NCBI GenBank assembly: GCA_035461345.1
Contig: DATHVJ010000189.1
Span: 1-12,594, forward strand
Direction of reading: 5' to 3'
Length of the DNA stretch: 12,594 nt
Source: DASPWW01 sp035461345
GTDB taxonomy: Bacteria > Actinomycetota > Thermoleophilia > Solirubrobacterales > 70-9
Shown here piece by piece: positions 5,369-12,594 of the stretch; the first letter of the stretch is position 1, and each line of letters begins with the position of its first letter. The notes under the pieces were generated by a model, which searched no databases, was not told the DNA's origin, and saw only the letters and a list, made by a program, of their open reading frames with translations. A program made the position numbers and the translations under genes.

Positions 5369-6247
5369 TTGATATGGCTCATGGCCGCGAGGCCGCGGAC
5401 GCTGCCGGCCGCGATCGCGCCGGTGCTGGTCGGGACGGCGGCCGCAATCGAGGCATCGGGCGAGCTGCGCGTCGGCGCCTTCGTCGCCGCCCTCGTCGGC
5501 AGCGTGTTCATCCAGATCGGCACCAACCTCGCGAACGACTACTCCGACGCCAAGCGCGGCGCCGACTCCGTAGACCGCCTAGGCCCGGTGCGCGTCGTCG
5601 CCTCCGGGCTCGTCGCGCCGCGGCGCGTGCTGGTCGCGACCTGGGTCGCGTTCGGCATCGCGGTCGCGGCCGGACTCTACCTGACGGCGGTCGCGGGGCC
5701 GGTGATCCTGATCGTGGGCGTGGTGTCGATCGTCGTCGGCGTCCTGTACACGGGCGGGCCCCGCCCGTACGGCTACGCGGGCCTCGGCGAGGCGTTCGTG
5801 TTCCTGTTCTTCGGGCTCGTCGCCGTCAACGGCTCCTTCTACGTCCAGCTCGAGCGGCTCGAGTGGTTCCCGTTCGCGCTCTCGATCCCGGTCGGGTTCC
5901 TCTCGACCGCGATCCTGGCCGTCAACAACGTCCGCGACATCGACACCGACCGCCGCGCGGGCAAGCGCACGCTGGCGGTGCGGCTGGGCCGGGACCGGGC
6001 GCGGGACCTGTACACGGCGCTGGTGGGCGGCGCGTACGCGGCGCTCCCGCTCGCCGTCGCGCTTACCGGGGAGACCGCCTGGGCGCTGGTCGCGCTCGCC
6101 TCGGCGCCTTTGGCGGTGCGACCGCTGCGCGCAGTGCGCACCCGCACCGACGGACCGGCGCTCAACGCCGCGCTGGCGGCGACCGGAGCGCTGCTGGCTG
6201 CGTTCAGCCTCCTGCTGACCGGGGGCCTGCTGATCGCTCGCGCCTGA
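5369..6247 (+). CDS. menA: 1,4-Dihydroxy-2-naphthoate polyprenyltransferase
   Basis: A UbiA-superfamily integral membrane enzyme that attaches the polyprenyl tail to DHNA, giving demethylmenaquinone. The TTG at 5369 is preferred because the protein then begins M-I-W-L-M-A-A-R-P-R-T-L-P-A, matching the usual W-x-x-A-A-R-P-R-T-L-P start; ATG 5381 would trim four residues. It is 292 residues long with about eight or nine hydrophobic segments. Both prenyl-diphosphate/Mg2+ motifs are present: N-x-x-N-D-Y-S-D-A-K-R-G-A-D (53-66) and N-N-V-R-D-I-D-T-D-R-R-A-G-K-R (186-200). Its TGA overlaps the menC ATG by one base, suggesting translational coupling. No strong ribosome site precedes it. Confidence 0.93.
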   Translation: MIWLMAARPRTLPAAIAPVLVGTAAAIEASGELRVGAFVAALVGSVFIQIGTNLANDYSDAKRGADSVDRLGPVRVVASGLVAPRRVLVATWVAFGIAVAAGLYLTAVAGPVILIVGVVSIVVGVLYTGGPRPYGYAGLGEAFVFLFFGLVAVNGSFYVQLERLEWFPFALSIPVGFLSTAILAVNNVRDIDTDRRAGKRTLAVRLGRDRARDLYTALVGGAYAALPLAVALTGETAWALVALASAPLAVRPLRAVRTRTDGPALNAALAATGALLAAFSLLLTGGLLIARA

Positions 6248-7353
6248 TGCGGATCGAGGAGATCGAGCTCGTGCCGTACGCGCTTCCGTTCCGGAAGCCG
6301 TACGTGACGGCACGCGGACGCCTCGACCGCCGCGAGATGGTGCTGGTGCGCTTGCGCACCGACGCCGGGCTCGAGGGACTCGGCGAGGCCGTGCCCCTGG
6401 CTCTGCGCGGCGGCGACGACCTGGTGAAGGTCGAGCGCCGCCTGCGGCGGGCGTGCCGGCGGCTGTCGAGAGCCGACGTCTCGGACTTCGAGGGGCAGGA
6501 GCCGCTGCGCGCGGCGATCGACGCCTTCGTCCACGCCGCCGCCGGGCGCCGCCTTCCCCCACCCGCGGCGGCCGCGATCGAGACGGCGCTGCTCGACCTC
6601 GCCGGGAAGGCGGCCGGCGTTCCGGTGTGGCGGCTGCTGGGCGCCGAGCGGTCATCCCCGGTGCTGTGCAACGCCACCCTCGCCGCGGGGGAGCCGGGCG
6701 AGGTCGCCGCCGCCGCGCAGCGGTGGGCGAGCCGCGGGTTCGGGAGCTTCAAGCTCAAGCTCGGTGTCGGCGACGACCTGCGCCAGGTGAGCGCGGTCAG
6801 GGAGGCGGTCGGCCCCGAGGCGCGCATCAGGGTCGACGCAAACGGGAGCTGGAGCCGCGACGACGCGATCGCGATCCTCGGCGAGCTCGAGCCGCTCGAC
6901 GTCGAGCTCGCAGAGCAGCCGACGGAGGGACTTCGCGACATGGCCGGCGTCGCAGCCGCGACGAGCATCCCGATCGCCGCCGACGAGAGCGTCGCAACCG
7001 GCAAGCAGGCGGCGCGCGCCGCGCGAGCCCGGGCGTGCAAGCTCGCGACGGTCAAGCTGGCCAAGTCCGGCGGCGTCGGCGGCGCGGCCGGGATCGCCAA
7101 GCATCTGCCCGTCTACCTGTCGAGCGCCCTCGACGGGCCGATCGGCATCGCCGCCGCCGCGCACGCGGGGCAGGCAATCTATCGCGACAGTCGGGACCCC
7201 GGGCTCGCGCACGGGCTCGCCACCCAGGCGCTGTTCGCCGACTCGGTCGCGACCCGCGAGTGCGAGCTGCGCGACGGAGAGCTGCACGTGCCGGACGCGC
7301 CCGGCCTCGGCGTCGAGATCGACGACAGCGCGCTTGCAGGCCTGAGGATCTAG
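6247..7353 (+). CDS. menC: o-Succinylbenzoate synthase
   Basis: An enolase-superfamily enzyme (368 residues) that dehydrates SHCHC to o-succinylbenzoate. The start ATG 6247 shares its A with the menA TGA stop. The N-terminal capping domain begins M-R-I-E-E-I-E-L-V-P-Y. The barrel carries the catalytic set: K169/K171 (K-L-K-L-G), metal ligands D197 (V-D-A-N-G), E223 (A-E-Q-P-T-E) and D246 (A-D-E-S), and K270 (V-K-L-A-K-S-G-G). This set is shared with dipeptide epimerases and N-succinylamino-acid racemases; the men context decides for MenC, though a side activity cannot be excluded. Length and layout resemble the Bacillus/actinobacterial type more than the shorter E. coli type. menD follows after 10 bases. 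Confidence 0.93.
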   Translation: MRIEEIELVPYALPFRKPYVTARGRLDRREMVLVRLRTDAGLEGLGEAVPLALRGGDDLVKVERRLRRACRRLSRADVSDFEGQEPLRAAIDAFVHAAAGRRLPPPAAAAIETALLDLAGKAAGVPVWRLLGAERSSPVLCNATLAAGEPGEVAAAAQRWASRGFGSFKLKLGVGDDLRQVSAVREAVGPEARIRVDANGSWSRDDAIAILGELEPLDVELAEQPTEGLRDMAGVAAATSIPIAADESVATGKQAARAARARACKLATVKLAKSGGVGGAAGIAKHLPVYLSSALDGPIGIAAAAHAGQAIYRDSRDPGLAHGLATQALFADSVATRECELRDGELHVPDAPGLGVEIDDSALAGLRI

Positions 7354-7363
7354 CGTTTCCAGA

Positions 7364-9127
7364 ATGAGCGTCGACCGCACGAACCGCAACACCGCGCTCG
7401 CCTCGGCCCTGGTCGAGGAGCTGGCGCGCTGCGGTGTGCGCCATGCGGCGATCGCGCCGGGCTCGCGGTCGACCCCGGTCGCGCTGGCGCTGTGGCGGCA
7501 TCCCGAGCTCGAGGCGATCGTGCATCCCGACGAGCGCTCGTGCGGGTTCCTCGCCCTTGGCGCCGCGCAGGCGTCCGGCGCCCCCGCGGTGGTCGCCTGC
7601 ACATCGGGCTCCGCCGCAGCCAACCTCCACCCCGCCGTCGTCGAGGCGGACGAGGCGGCGGTGTCGCTGATCGTCCTCACCTCCGACCGGCCGCCCGAGC
7701 TTCGCGGGATCGGCGCCGGCCAGACGATCGACCAGCTGAAGCTGTACGGGTCCGCGGTGCGGTGGTTCTGCGACGTCGGGACCCACGACGCGGACGACGC
7801 CGGCCTGATCCACATGCGCTCCACCGGCTGCCGCGCGTTCGCGGCCGCGCTGGGGGAACCCCGGCCCGGGCCCGTGCACCTCAACCTCGCGTGGCGGGAG
7901 CCCCTCGGCCCCGAGCTCCGCGAGGACGACGTCGCGGCCACCTCCGCACTCGGACTCGACGGCAGGGATGGGTCGCCGCTGACCGCCGTGGCGCCGGCCG
8001 CCGGGCGCGCGCCCGCCGACGACCAGCTCGACGAGCTCGCCGCGGCGCTCGCCACCGCGCCCCGTGGGGTGATCGTGTGCGGGCGCCGGCCCGAGGCCGA
8101 CGCGGCGGCGATCGCCGCGCTGGCGGCGAACGCCGGCTATCCGATCCTCGCCGAGCCGACCTCGCAGCTCCGCCTCGGCGCCCACGATCGCGAGCTGGTC
8201 GTGTGGCCGTACGACTCGATCGCGCGCTCGCGGCCCGCGGGGCTGGAGCCGGAGCTGGTGCTGCGCTTCGGTGACATGCCGACTTCGAAGCCATTGCGGC
8301 AGTGGCTCGCCGCGGTCGAGGGCCTGCGGGAGATCGTCGTCGACCCGGTGTACGGGTGGAACGTCCCGAACCGAGTCACCTCGCTGCTAGTGCGGGCCGC
8401 GCCCGGCCCGACCGCCGACGCTCTGTCGTCGCGGCTTGGCAGGCGCGACAACGCGACATGGACGCGGGCGTGGGAGCGCGCCGCGACCGCCGCCGCCGAC
8501 GCGATCGAGGCGACCCTGGCGGAGCTCGATCGTCCATCCGAGCCCGGCGTCCACGCGGCGCTCGCGCGGCTGTATGCGGACGGCGACCTCGTCTACACCG
8601 CGTCGAGTATGCCGATCCGCGATCAGGAGGCCTTCGTCCCCTCCGGGCCGGCGCGGGTTCGGTTCCTGTGCAACCGCGGCGCGAACGGGATCGACGGGCT
8701 CGTGTCGTCGGGGATCGGCGCCGCGGTCGCGGCCCGGCGGCCGACCTGGATCGTGCTCGGGGACCTGTGCCTGTACCACGACATGAACGGGCTGTCGACG
8801 CTGGGAGCGGCCGACGCCCCGGTGAGGATCGTCGCGATCGAGAACCGAGGCGGCGGGATCTTCGAGTTCCTGCCTCAGGCAGAGCTGATCGGCCGCGACG
8901 AGTTCGAGGCGCTGTTCGCGGCCCCGAGCGGCGTCGAGATCGAGCGCATTGCAGCGCTGCACCGGATCGAGCACGTCCGGATCGACGACCTCGACCAGCT
9001 TGCCGACCTCGCGCGTCACACGCGCGTCATCGCCGAGGTCCCGGTCGACCGCCGGGAGAACGTCGCGGTGCACGGGCGGATCGCTGCGGCGGTCGCGGAG
9101 GCGCTGAGCTCGGTCACCACCTCATAG
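7364..9127 (+). CDS. menD: SEPHCHC synthase (2-succinyl-5-enolpyruvyl-6-hydroxy-3-cyclohexene-1-carboxylate synthase)
   Basis: A thiamine-diphosphate enzyme (587 residues) joining isochorismate with the succinyl semialdehyde unit from 2-oxoglutarate. The N-terminal Pyr domain has P-G-S-R-S-T-P (32-38), the cofactor-activating glutamate E57 (D-E-R-S-C-G-F), and G-I-G-A-G-Q-T-I-D-Q (115-124). The PP domain has G-A-N-G-I-D-G and the TPP/Mg2+ motif G-D-L-C-L-Y-H-D-M-N-G-L at about 466-477, followed by I-E-N-R-G-G-G-I-F. All three expected domains (Pyr, central TH3, PP) are present and the length is normal. ATG 7364 follows the menC stop by 10 bases; a GAGGA upstream is far for a ribosome site. 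The next gene starts 23 bases after its stop. Confidence 0.96.
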   Translation: MSVDRTNRNTALASALVEELARCGVRHAAIAPGSRSTPVALALWRHPELEAIVHPDERSCGFLALGAAQASGAPAVVACTSGSAAANLHPAVVEADEAAVSLIVLTSDRPPELRGIGAGQTIDQLKLYGSAVRWFCDVGTHDADDAGLIHMRSTGCRAFAAALGEPRPGPVHLNLAWREPLGPELREDDVAATSALGLDGRDGSPLTAVAPAAGRAPADDQLDELAAALATAPRGVIVCGRRPEADAAAIAALAANAGYPILAEPTSQLRLGAHDRELVVWPYDSIARSRPAGLEPELVLRFGDMPTSKPLRQWLAAVEGLREIVVDPVYGWNVPNRVTSLLVRAAPGPTADALSSRLGRRDNATWTRAWERAATAAADAIEATLAELDRPSEPGVHAALARLYADGDLVYTASSMPIRDQEAFVPSGPARVRFLCNRGANGIDGLVSSGIGAAVAARRPTWIVLGDLCLYHDMNGLSTLGAADAPVRIVAIENRGGGIFEFLPQAELIGRDEFEALFAAPSGVEIERIAALHRIEHVRIDDLDQLADLARHTRVIAEVPVDRRENVAVHGRIAAAVAEALSSVTTS

Positions 9128-9136
9128 GCAAGCTAC

Positions 9137-9144
9137 GGAAGGAG
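9137..9144 (+). promoter_or_regulatory. Strong ribosome-binding site of the crotonase gene
   Basis: GGAAGGAG sits 6 bases before ATG 9151. It is the best Shine-Dalgarno match in the plus-strand men series and fixes the start against a long upstream open frame. Confidence 0.7.
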
Positions 9145-9150
9145 CGACAG

Positions 9151-10092
9151 ATGTCCACGATCACGACAGAGCGCGATGGTCGCGTGCTGACCGTCCGCGT
9201 CGACAACCCACCGCACAACTTCATGAACCGGCACATGGCCGCCGAGCTCGACGAGCTCACGCGCGGACTGGAGGGAGATCGCTCGATCGGCGCGGTGGTG
9301 ATCACCGGCGGGGTCGAGGGCCGGTTCATCACCCACTACGACGTTGCGGAGATCCTCGCCGGGACGGAGGCGGTCGGGATGCAGGTGTCCAGCGCGGCGG
9401 CCGGCGCGACGCTGCAGGCCGTGCGAGGGGTGTCGCGGCTGCCAGGCGGCGAGACCGCGGTCAAGCGCACCCCCGCGGCCGGGCTGCTCGAGCTCCACGC
9501 GATTCACGACCTCCTCAACCGCATCGGAAGGATGGACAAGGTCTTCATCGCCGCCATCAACGGCCCGGCGCTGGGCGGGGGCTGCGAGCTGTCGCTCGCG
9601 TGTGACCTGCGCTTCATCGCCGACGACGGCGGCCCGATCGGGCTGCCGGAGATGACGCTCGGGTTCAACCCGGGTGCGGGCGGCACCCAGCGCCTCGCGC
9701 ACCTGATCGGCCCCGGGCGCGCGCTGGAGATGATCCTGGAGGCGCGGGCGCTCGAGCCAGACGAGGCGCTCGAGGTCGGGCTGGTCAACCGGGTCATGCC
9801 GGCGAGCGAGCTGCTCGAGGAGGCGGCGGCGACCGCCGCGCGCCTCGCGCGCCGAGCCCCGATCTCGGTCGCGGCGGCGAAGAACGCCATCCGCGAGGGC
9901 TCGGCTCGCCCTCTCACCGAGGGCCTCGCGGTCGAGCGCAAGTGGTTTCTCGCCTGCGGCTCGAAGCCGGCCTCGCATCGCGCGATGCGGGCGTACGTCG
10001 ACCAGGTCGAGCGCGAGGGCGCCCCGTGGATTGACGCCGCCGCGCTGGAGCCGTGGCGCGAAGGAACGGTCGTCGACCTGACCGCCGACTGA
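9151..10092 (+). CDS. Enoyl-CoA hydratase/isomerase (crotonase) family protein with extended central region
   Basis: A crotonase-fold protein of 313 residues, longer than the usual ~260. The start ATG 9151 has a strong GGAAGGAG site. The second oxyanion segment is I-N-G-P-A-L-G-G-G-C-E (136-146). Both glutamates needed for hydration in rat enoyl-CoA hydratase (Glu144 and Glu164) have counterparts: E146 and E167 (L-P-E-M-T-L-G-F). P-G-A-G-G-T-Q-R-L (174-182) is textbook hydratase. The first oxyanion segment reads R-F-I-T-H-Y-D-V instead of the common A-G-A-D-L form. About 40 extra residues (roughly 72-115) come before the helix leading to the second segment. It is the last gene of the men series, 23 bases after menD, but no menaquinone step clearly needs a hydratase. 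Substrate unknown. It converges with menF, 3 bases between stops. Confidence 0.8.
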   Translation: MSTITTERDGRVLTVRVDNPPHNFMNRHMAAELDELTRGLEGDRSIGAVVITGGVEGRFITHYDVAEILAGTEAVGMQVSSAAAGATLQAVRGVSRLPGGETAVKRTPAAGLLELHAIHDLLNRIGRMDKVFIAAINGPALGGGCELSLACDLRFIADDGGPIGLPEMTLGFNPGAGGTQRLAHLIGPGRALEMILEARALEPDEALEVGLVNRVMPASELLEEAAATAARLARRAPISVAAAKNAIREGSARPLTEGLAVERKWFLACGSKPASHRAMRAYVDQVEREGAPWIDAAALEPWREGTVVDLTAD

Positions 10093-10095
10093 GCG

Positions 10096-11511
10096 TCAGC
10101 CCGCGAGCAGGGGCAGCAGCGCCTCGAGCTTGACCTCGGTCTCGGCCAGCTCCGCGGCGGGGTCTGACTCGGCGACGATCCCGCCGCCAGCGTACAGGTG
10201 CGCCGTTCGGTCGCGCAGCAGCGCGCTGCGCAGCCCCACGCACAGCTCGCCGTCCTCGGCGGTGTCCATCCACCCGACGGGCCCCGCGTACCAGCCGCGG
10301 TCCATCCTTTCGAGGTCGGGGATCGCGGCGATCGCGGCGTCGCCGGGCTCGCCGCCGACCGCCGGCGTCGGGTGCAGCAACCCCGCGAGGTCCAGCACCG
10401 AGCGCGGCTCCGAGAGCTGGGCGTGGATCGGGGTCGCGAGGTGCTGGATGTTGGCGACCTTCACCAGGATGGGCTCGGGGGCCGTCTCGACCCACACCGA
10501 GCTGGGACGCAGGACGCGCTCGATGCGGCGGACGACGATCTCGTGCTCGTGGCGATCCTTGGCGCTGCGCAGCAGCTGTTCGCCGAGGTGGTCGTCGACA
10601 GCGGGATCGGCGCTGCGACGAGAGGACCCGGCCAGCGCCGCGGTCGCCGCCACCGCTCCGCTTCGTCGCACAAGCAGCTCTGGGCTCGCGCCGAGGAACG
10701 CGGCCTCGGGCGTCCCGACGCAGAAGCAGAAGCAGGACGGGAACAGTTCCCGCAGCGCGCCGTAGACCGCCGCGGGGTCGTGAGCGGCGCCCGCCTCGAC
10801 GACGACCTCGCGCGCGAGCACGACCTTCTCGAGCGGGCCGCCCGAGATCATCCCGGTGGCGCGCTCGACTGCGTGCTCGAACTCGTGTGGCGGCCGCGCG
10901 CTCCGGATCGACACGTCGCCTGCCGGATGGGGATCGAGCAACGGCAACGGGTGCTCCCGCAGCGACCCGACCCGCTGGCGCAGCCTTGTGGCGAGCCGCT
11001 CCGGAGAGTCGCCACCGCCGACGACGGCGGCCAGGGTCAGGTAGGAGCTGTCTCCCACTCTGCACAGGGCGAGCTCGGGCAGCACTGCGAGCGCCGGAGG
11101 AAGCGAGGACCACTGCGGCGCGCGCCCGCCGTCGTGAGCGAAGGCAAAGCCGCCCGTCCACACGGGGCCGGCGCCGGCGGGGAGCCCCGCGGGCTCGACC
11201 GCCACCCGTTCGCGGGCGAGCTCGGCGCACGCACGCTCCACGTCCGCGAACCGCGCCTCGCCGCGGGAGATCGTGTCCCAGGCGGCGCCGATCCCGGCCA
11301 GCGCGAACCCGTCGCGCTCGGGTTGCTCCCAGCAAAACCACCGATCCGACGCGAGCCGGGAGGCGAACGCGAACGCGCTCGGGTCGCCCGCCTCGATCTC
11401 GACGGTGGCGCTGACCAGGGTGCGGCGCTCCCGCGCGCCGGCGTCGGCGATCAGCCCCTCGACCGCTTCGAGGAGCTCCGCGGTCGCCGCTGCGGCAACC
11501 GGCGGCGCCAC
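10096..11511 (-). CDS. menF: Isochorismate synthase
   Basis: A chorismate-utilising enzyme (471 residues) converting chorismate to isochorismate, the entry step to menaquinone. The C-terminal catalytic domain shows E-K-V-V-L-A-R-E with K229 (general base by analogy to EntC), G-A-S-P-E-L-L (275-281), A-A-L-A-G-S-S-R-R (291-299), A-K-D-R-H-E-H-E (317-324), H-P-T-P-A-V-G-G (380-387), G-W-Y-A-G-P-V-G-W, and G-G-G-I-V-A-E-S-D-P with E448, then E-T-E-V-K-L with E459 as Mg2+ ligands. The T-P-A-V-G-G and K-D-R-H-E-H forms resemble EntC/DhbC/MenF. A salicylate or siderophore role is possible in principle, but no such genes are visible, while menD lies nearby. The GTG start at 11511 is only 8 bases after the ilvN stop. 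Confidence 0.93.
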   Translation of the reverse strand: MAPPVAAAATAELLEAVEGLIADAGARERRTLVSATVEIEAGDPSAFAFASRLASDRWFCWEQPERDGFALAGIGAAWDTISRGEARFADVERACAELARERVAVEPAGLPAGAGPVWTGGFAFAHDGGRAPQWSSLPPALAVLPELALCRVGDSSYLTLAAVVGGGDSPERLATRLRQRVGSLREHPLPLLDPHPAGDVSIRSARPPHEFEHAVERATGMISGGPLEKVVLAREVVVEAGAAHDPAAVYGALRELFPSCFCFCVGTPEAAFLGASPELLVRRSGAVAATAALAGSSRRSADPAVDDHLGEQLLRSAKDRHEHEIVVRRIERVLRPSSVWVETAPEPILVKVANIQHLATPIHAQLSEPRSVLDLAGLLHPTPAVGGEPGDAAIAAIPDLERMDRGWYAGPVGWMDTAEDGELCVGLRSALLRDRTAHLYAGGGIVAESDPAAELAETEVKLEALLPLLAG

Positions 11512-11519
11512 GCGCGGCG

Positions 11520-12071
11520 CTACGCCTCGGGCCGCGAGCGGGTGATGGCCACCTCGCCGGTCCGCGCCATCTCGACCAGGCCGTGCGGCCGCACCATGCG
11601 CTCGAAGGCGTCAATCTTGCCCGTGTCCCCGGTGACCTCGATCGTCAGCGTGCGGCGCGAGACGTCGATCACGTCGGCGCGGAAGATCTCGGCGAACTGC
11701 ATGATCTCGCCGCGGCTCTCGACCGTCGCCTGGACCTTGAACACCGCCATCTCGCGGGCGATCGTCTGCTCGGGCTCCATGTCGCGGATCTTGATCACGT
11801 TGACCAGCTTGTGGAGCTGCTTGGTCACCTGGTCGATGGGGTGGAGCGCCCCGTCGACGGTCATCGTGATCCGTGAGACGTCGGGGTCCTCGGTCGGACC
11901 GACCGCGAGCGTGTCGATGTTGAACCCGCGGCGGCTGAACAGCCCGGCGATCCGGGCCAGCACGCCCGGCTTGTTCTCGACCAGCAGCGACAGGATGTGC
12001 TTGCGACCCGTGAGCCCACTCGTCGCCTCGAGGTCCTCGAGCTTGATCAGGTCCGGCGTTCCGGCTTCCAT
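11520..12071 (-). CDS. ilvN: Acetolactate synthase small (regulatory) subunit
   Basis: The regulatory subunit (183 residues from ATG 12071) binds the IlvB catalytic subunit and gives valine feedback control. An ACT domain spans about residues 24-98 (H-I-L-S-L-L-V-E-N-K-P-G-V-L-A-R, then R-R-G-F-N-I-D-T-L-A-V-G). The C-terminal ALS-type domain follows, with F-A-E-I-F-R-A-D-V-I-D-V. ATG 12071 is preferred because GGTGGGG lies about 9 bases upstream; GTG 12104 would add 11 residues. Either way the protein has an N-terminal stretch of 20 or more residues before the ACT domain, longer than in many homologues. It follows ilvB by about 73 bases and precedes menF by 8. Confidence 0.93.
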   Translation of the reverse strand: MEAGTPDLIKLEDLEATSGLTGRKHILSLLVENKPGVLARIAGLFSRRGFNIDTLAVGPTEDPDVSRITMTVDGALHPIDQVTKQLHKLVNVIKIRDMEPEQTIAREMAVFKVQATVESRGEIMQFAEIFRADVIDVSRRTLTIEVTGDTGKIDAFERMVRPHGLVEMARTGEVAITRSRPEA

Positions 12072-12144
12072 ATCAATCAACCCCACCAGCCAGTCGCCTC
12101 GCACTCGGGCTTCGCCCTCTGCTCGACGCCATCATCACCCTCCC

Positions 12145-12594
12145 CTACCCGACCATGTCCCGCGCGGCGGCGCCGGCGGGGATCATCGGGAAGCAGTTCT
12201 CCTCCTTGGTCACCCGGACGTCGAGCAGCACCGGGCCGTCTGCCGCGAGCGCGTCACGCATCGCGCCCTCGACCTCGGCCTTGTCGTCGACCACGGCGCC
12301 CGTCCAGCCGAAGGCCTTGGCGAGCGCCACCCAGTCCGGGCTAGAGCCCATCTCGACCGAGCTGTAGCGCCGATCCCAGAACAGCTCCTGCCACTGGCGC
12401 ACCATTCCCATGTAGCCGTTGTTCATCAGGAAGACCTTGACCGGGATCTCGTGCACCGCGGCGGTGGCCATCTCCTGGACGTTCATTATCAGCGAGCCGT
12501 CGCCGGCGAGGCAGACCACGGCGTCGTCCGGACAGGCCACCTTGGCGCCGATCGCGGCCGGGAGGCCGAACCCCATCGTCCCCAGCCCGCCGGA
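12145..12594 (-). CDS. ilvB: Acetolactate synthase large (catalytic) subunit, C-terminal part (5' end outside window)
   Basis: The last 149 residues of a thiamine-diphosphate acetolactate synthase, ending at TAG 12145-12147; the frame runs off the right edge. The PP domain is recognisable: S-G-G-L-G-T-M-G-F-G-L-P-A-A at the edge, the cofactor motif G-D-G-S-L-I-M-N-V-Q-E-M (the M-N-V-Q-E form typical of acetolactate synthase), M-N-N-G-Y-M-G-M-V-R-Q-W-Q with the tryptophan lining the inhibitor/substrate channel, and the C-terminal P-M-I-P-A-G-A-A. With IlvN it makes 2-acetolactate and 2-aceto-2-hydroxybutyrate. It would be the upstream visible gene of an ilvB-ilvN-menF transcript. Confidence 0.95.
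   Translation of the reverse strand, partial: SGGLGTMGFGLPAAIGAKVACPDDAVVCLAGDGSLIMNVQEMATAAVHEIPVKVFLMNNGYMGMVRQWQELFWDRRYSSVEMGSSPDWVALAKAFGWTGAVVDDKAEVEGAMRDALAADGPVLLDVRVTKEENCFPMIPAGAAARDMVG

Noticed and set aside
5374..6246. Long open frame upstream of and continuous with menC, overlapping menA in another frame
   Set aside because: It encodes arginine/glycine/alanine-rich low-information sequence, whereas the menA frame shows clear UbiA motifs; menC similarity begins exactly at ATG 6247.
6652..8055. A 467-codon minus-strand open frame opposite menC and menD
   Set aside because: Serine/arginine/alanine-rich shadow of the real genes, crossing a gene boundary with no domain content.
12072..12144. 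Possible regulatory element or small gene between ilvB and ilvN
   Set aside because: No hairpin, leader peptide or clear open frame was found in these 73 bases beyond the ilvN ribosome site and an alternative GTG start.

Overview
The window is a high-GC (roughly 70% by eye) bacterial chromosome segment dominated by primary metabolism. It carries most of the classical (o-succinylbenzoate) menaquinone pathway, flanked by branched-chain amino-acid genes, and is read almost wall to wall. GC-rich third positions, a menaquinone rather than ubiquinone pathway, and a small basic secreted protein of a kind I associate with Thermoleophilia point to an Actinomycetota, perhaps Solirubrobacterales or a relative. 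That placement is inference; no rRNA or other marker is present.

Left part (1-1943). The 3' end of a yjbQ-type gene is followed, on the opposite strand, by a small secreted basic protein of unknown function. A 60-base remnant of a second, diverged yjbQ gene follows, then two tandem DUF4234 membrane-protein genes. The second DUF4234 copy has ATC where the first has its ATG, and its frame is open back to the TAG stop of the first copy. This left part is the least ordinary stretch.

Centre (1947-10092). On the minus strand lie menE and then ilvC. Diverging from menE on the plus strand is menB-menA-menC-menD followed by a crotonase-family gene. menA and menC overlap by one base, and menC-menD is separated by 10 bases. 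MenD, MenC, MenE and MenB convert isochorismate and 2-oxoglutarate to 1,4-dihydroxy-2-naphthoyl-CoA, and MenA prenylates dihydroxynaphthoate in the membrane. No menH, DHNA-CoA thioesterase or menG/ubiE methyltransferase is visible here.

Right part (10096-12594). On the minus strand, transcribed toward the centre, are ilvB (C-terminal part only), ilvN and menF. menF starts 8 bases after ilvN ends, so the first dedicated menaquinone enzyme (isochorismate synthase) is probably cotranscribed with acetolactate synthase. ilvC, often next to ilvBN, lies about 9 kb away behind menE. The men genes therefore sit between the two halves of the ilv set, sharing a likely transcript with ilv genes at each end.

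I found no tRNA, rRNA, CRISPR array, insertion sequence, defence system or prophage. The points most worth a second look are the start-less second DUF4234 copy, the yjbQ remnant, the ilv/men interleaving, the type I (bicarbonate-type) signature of MenB, and the extended crotonase inside the men cluster.
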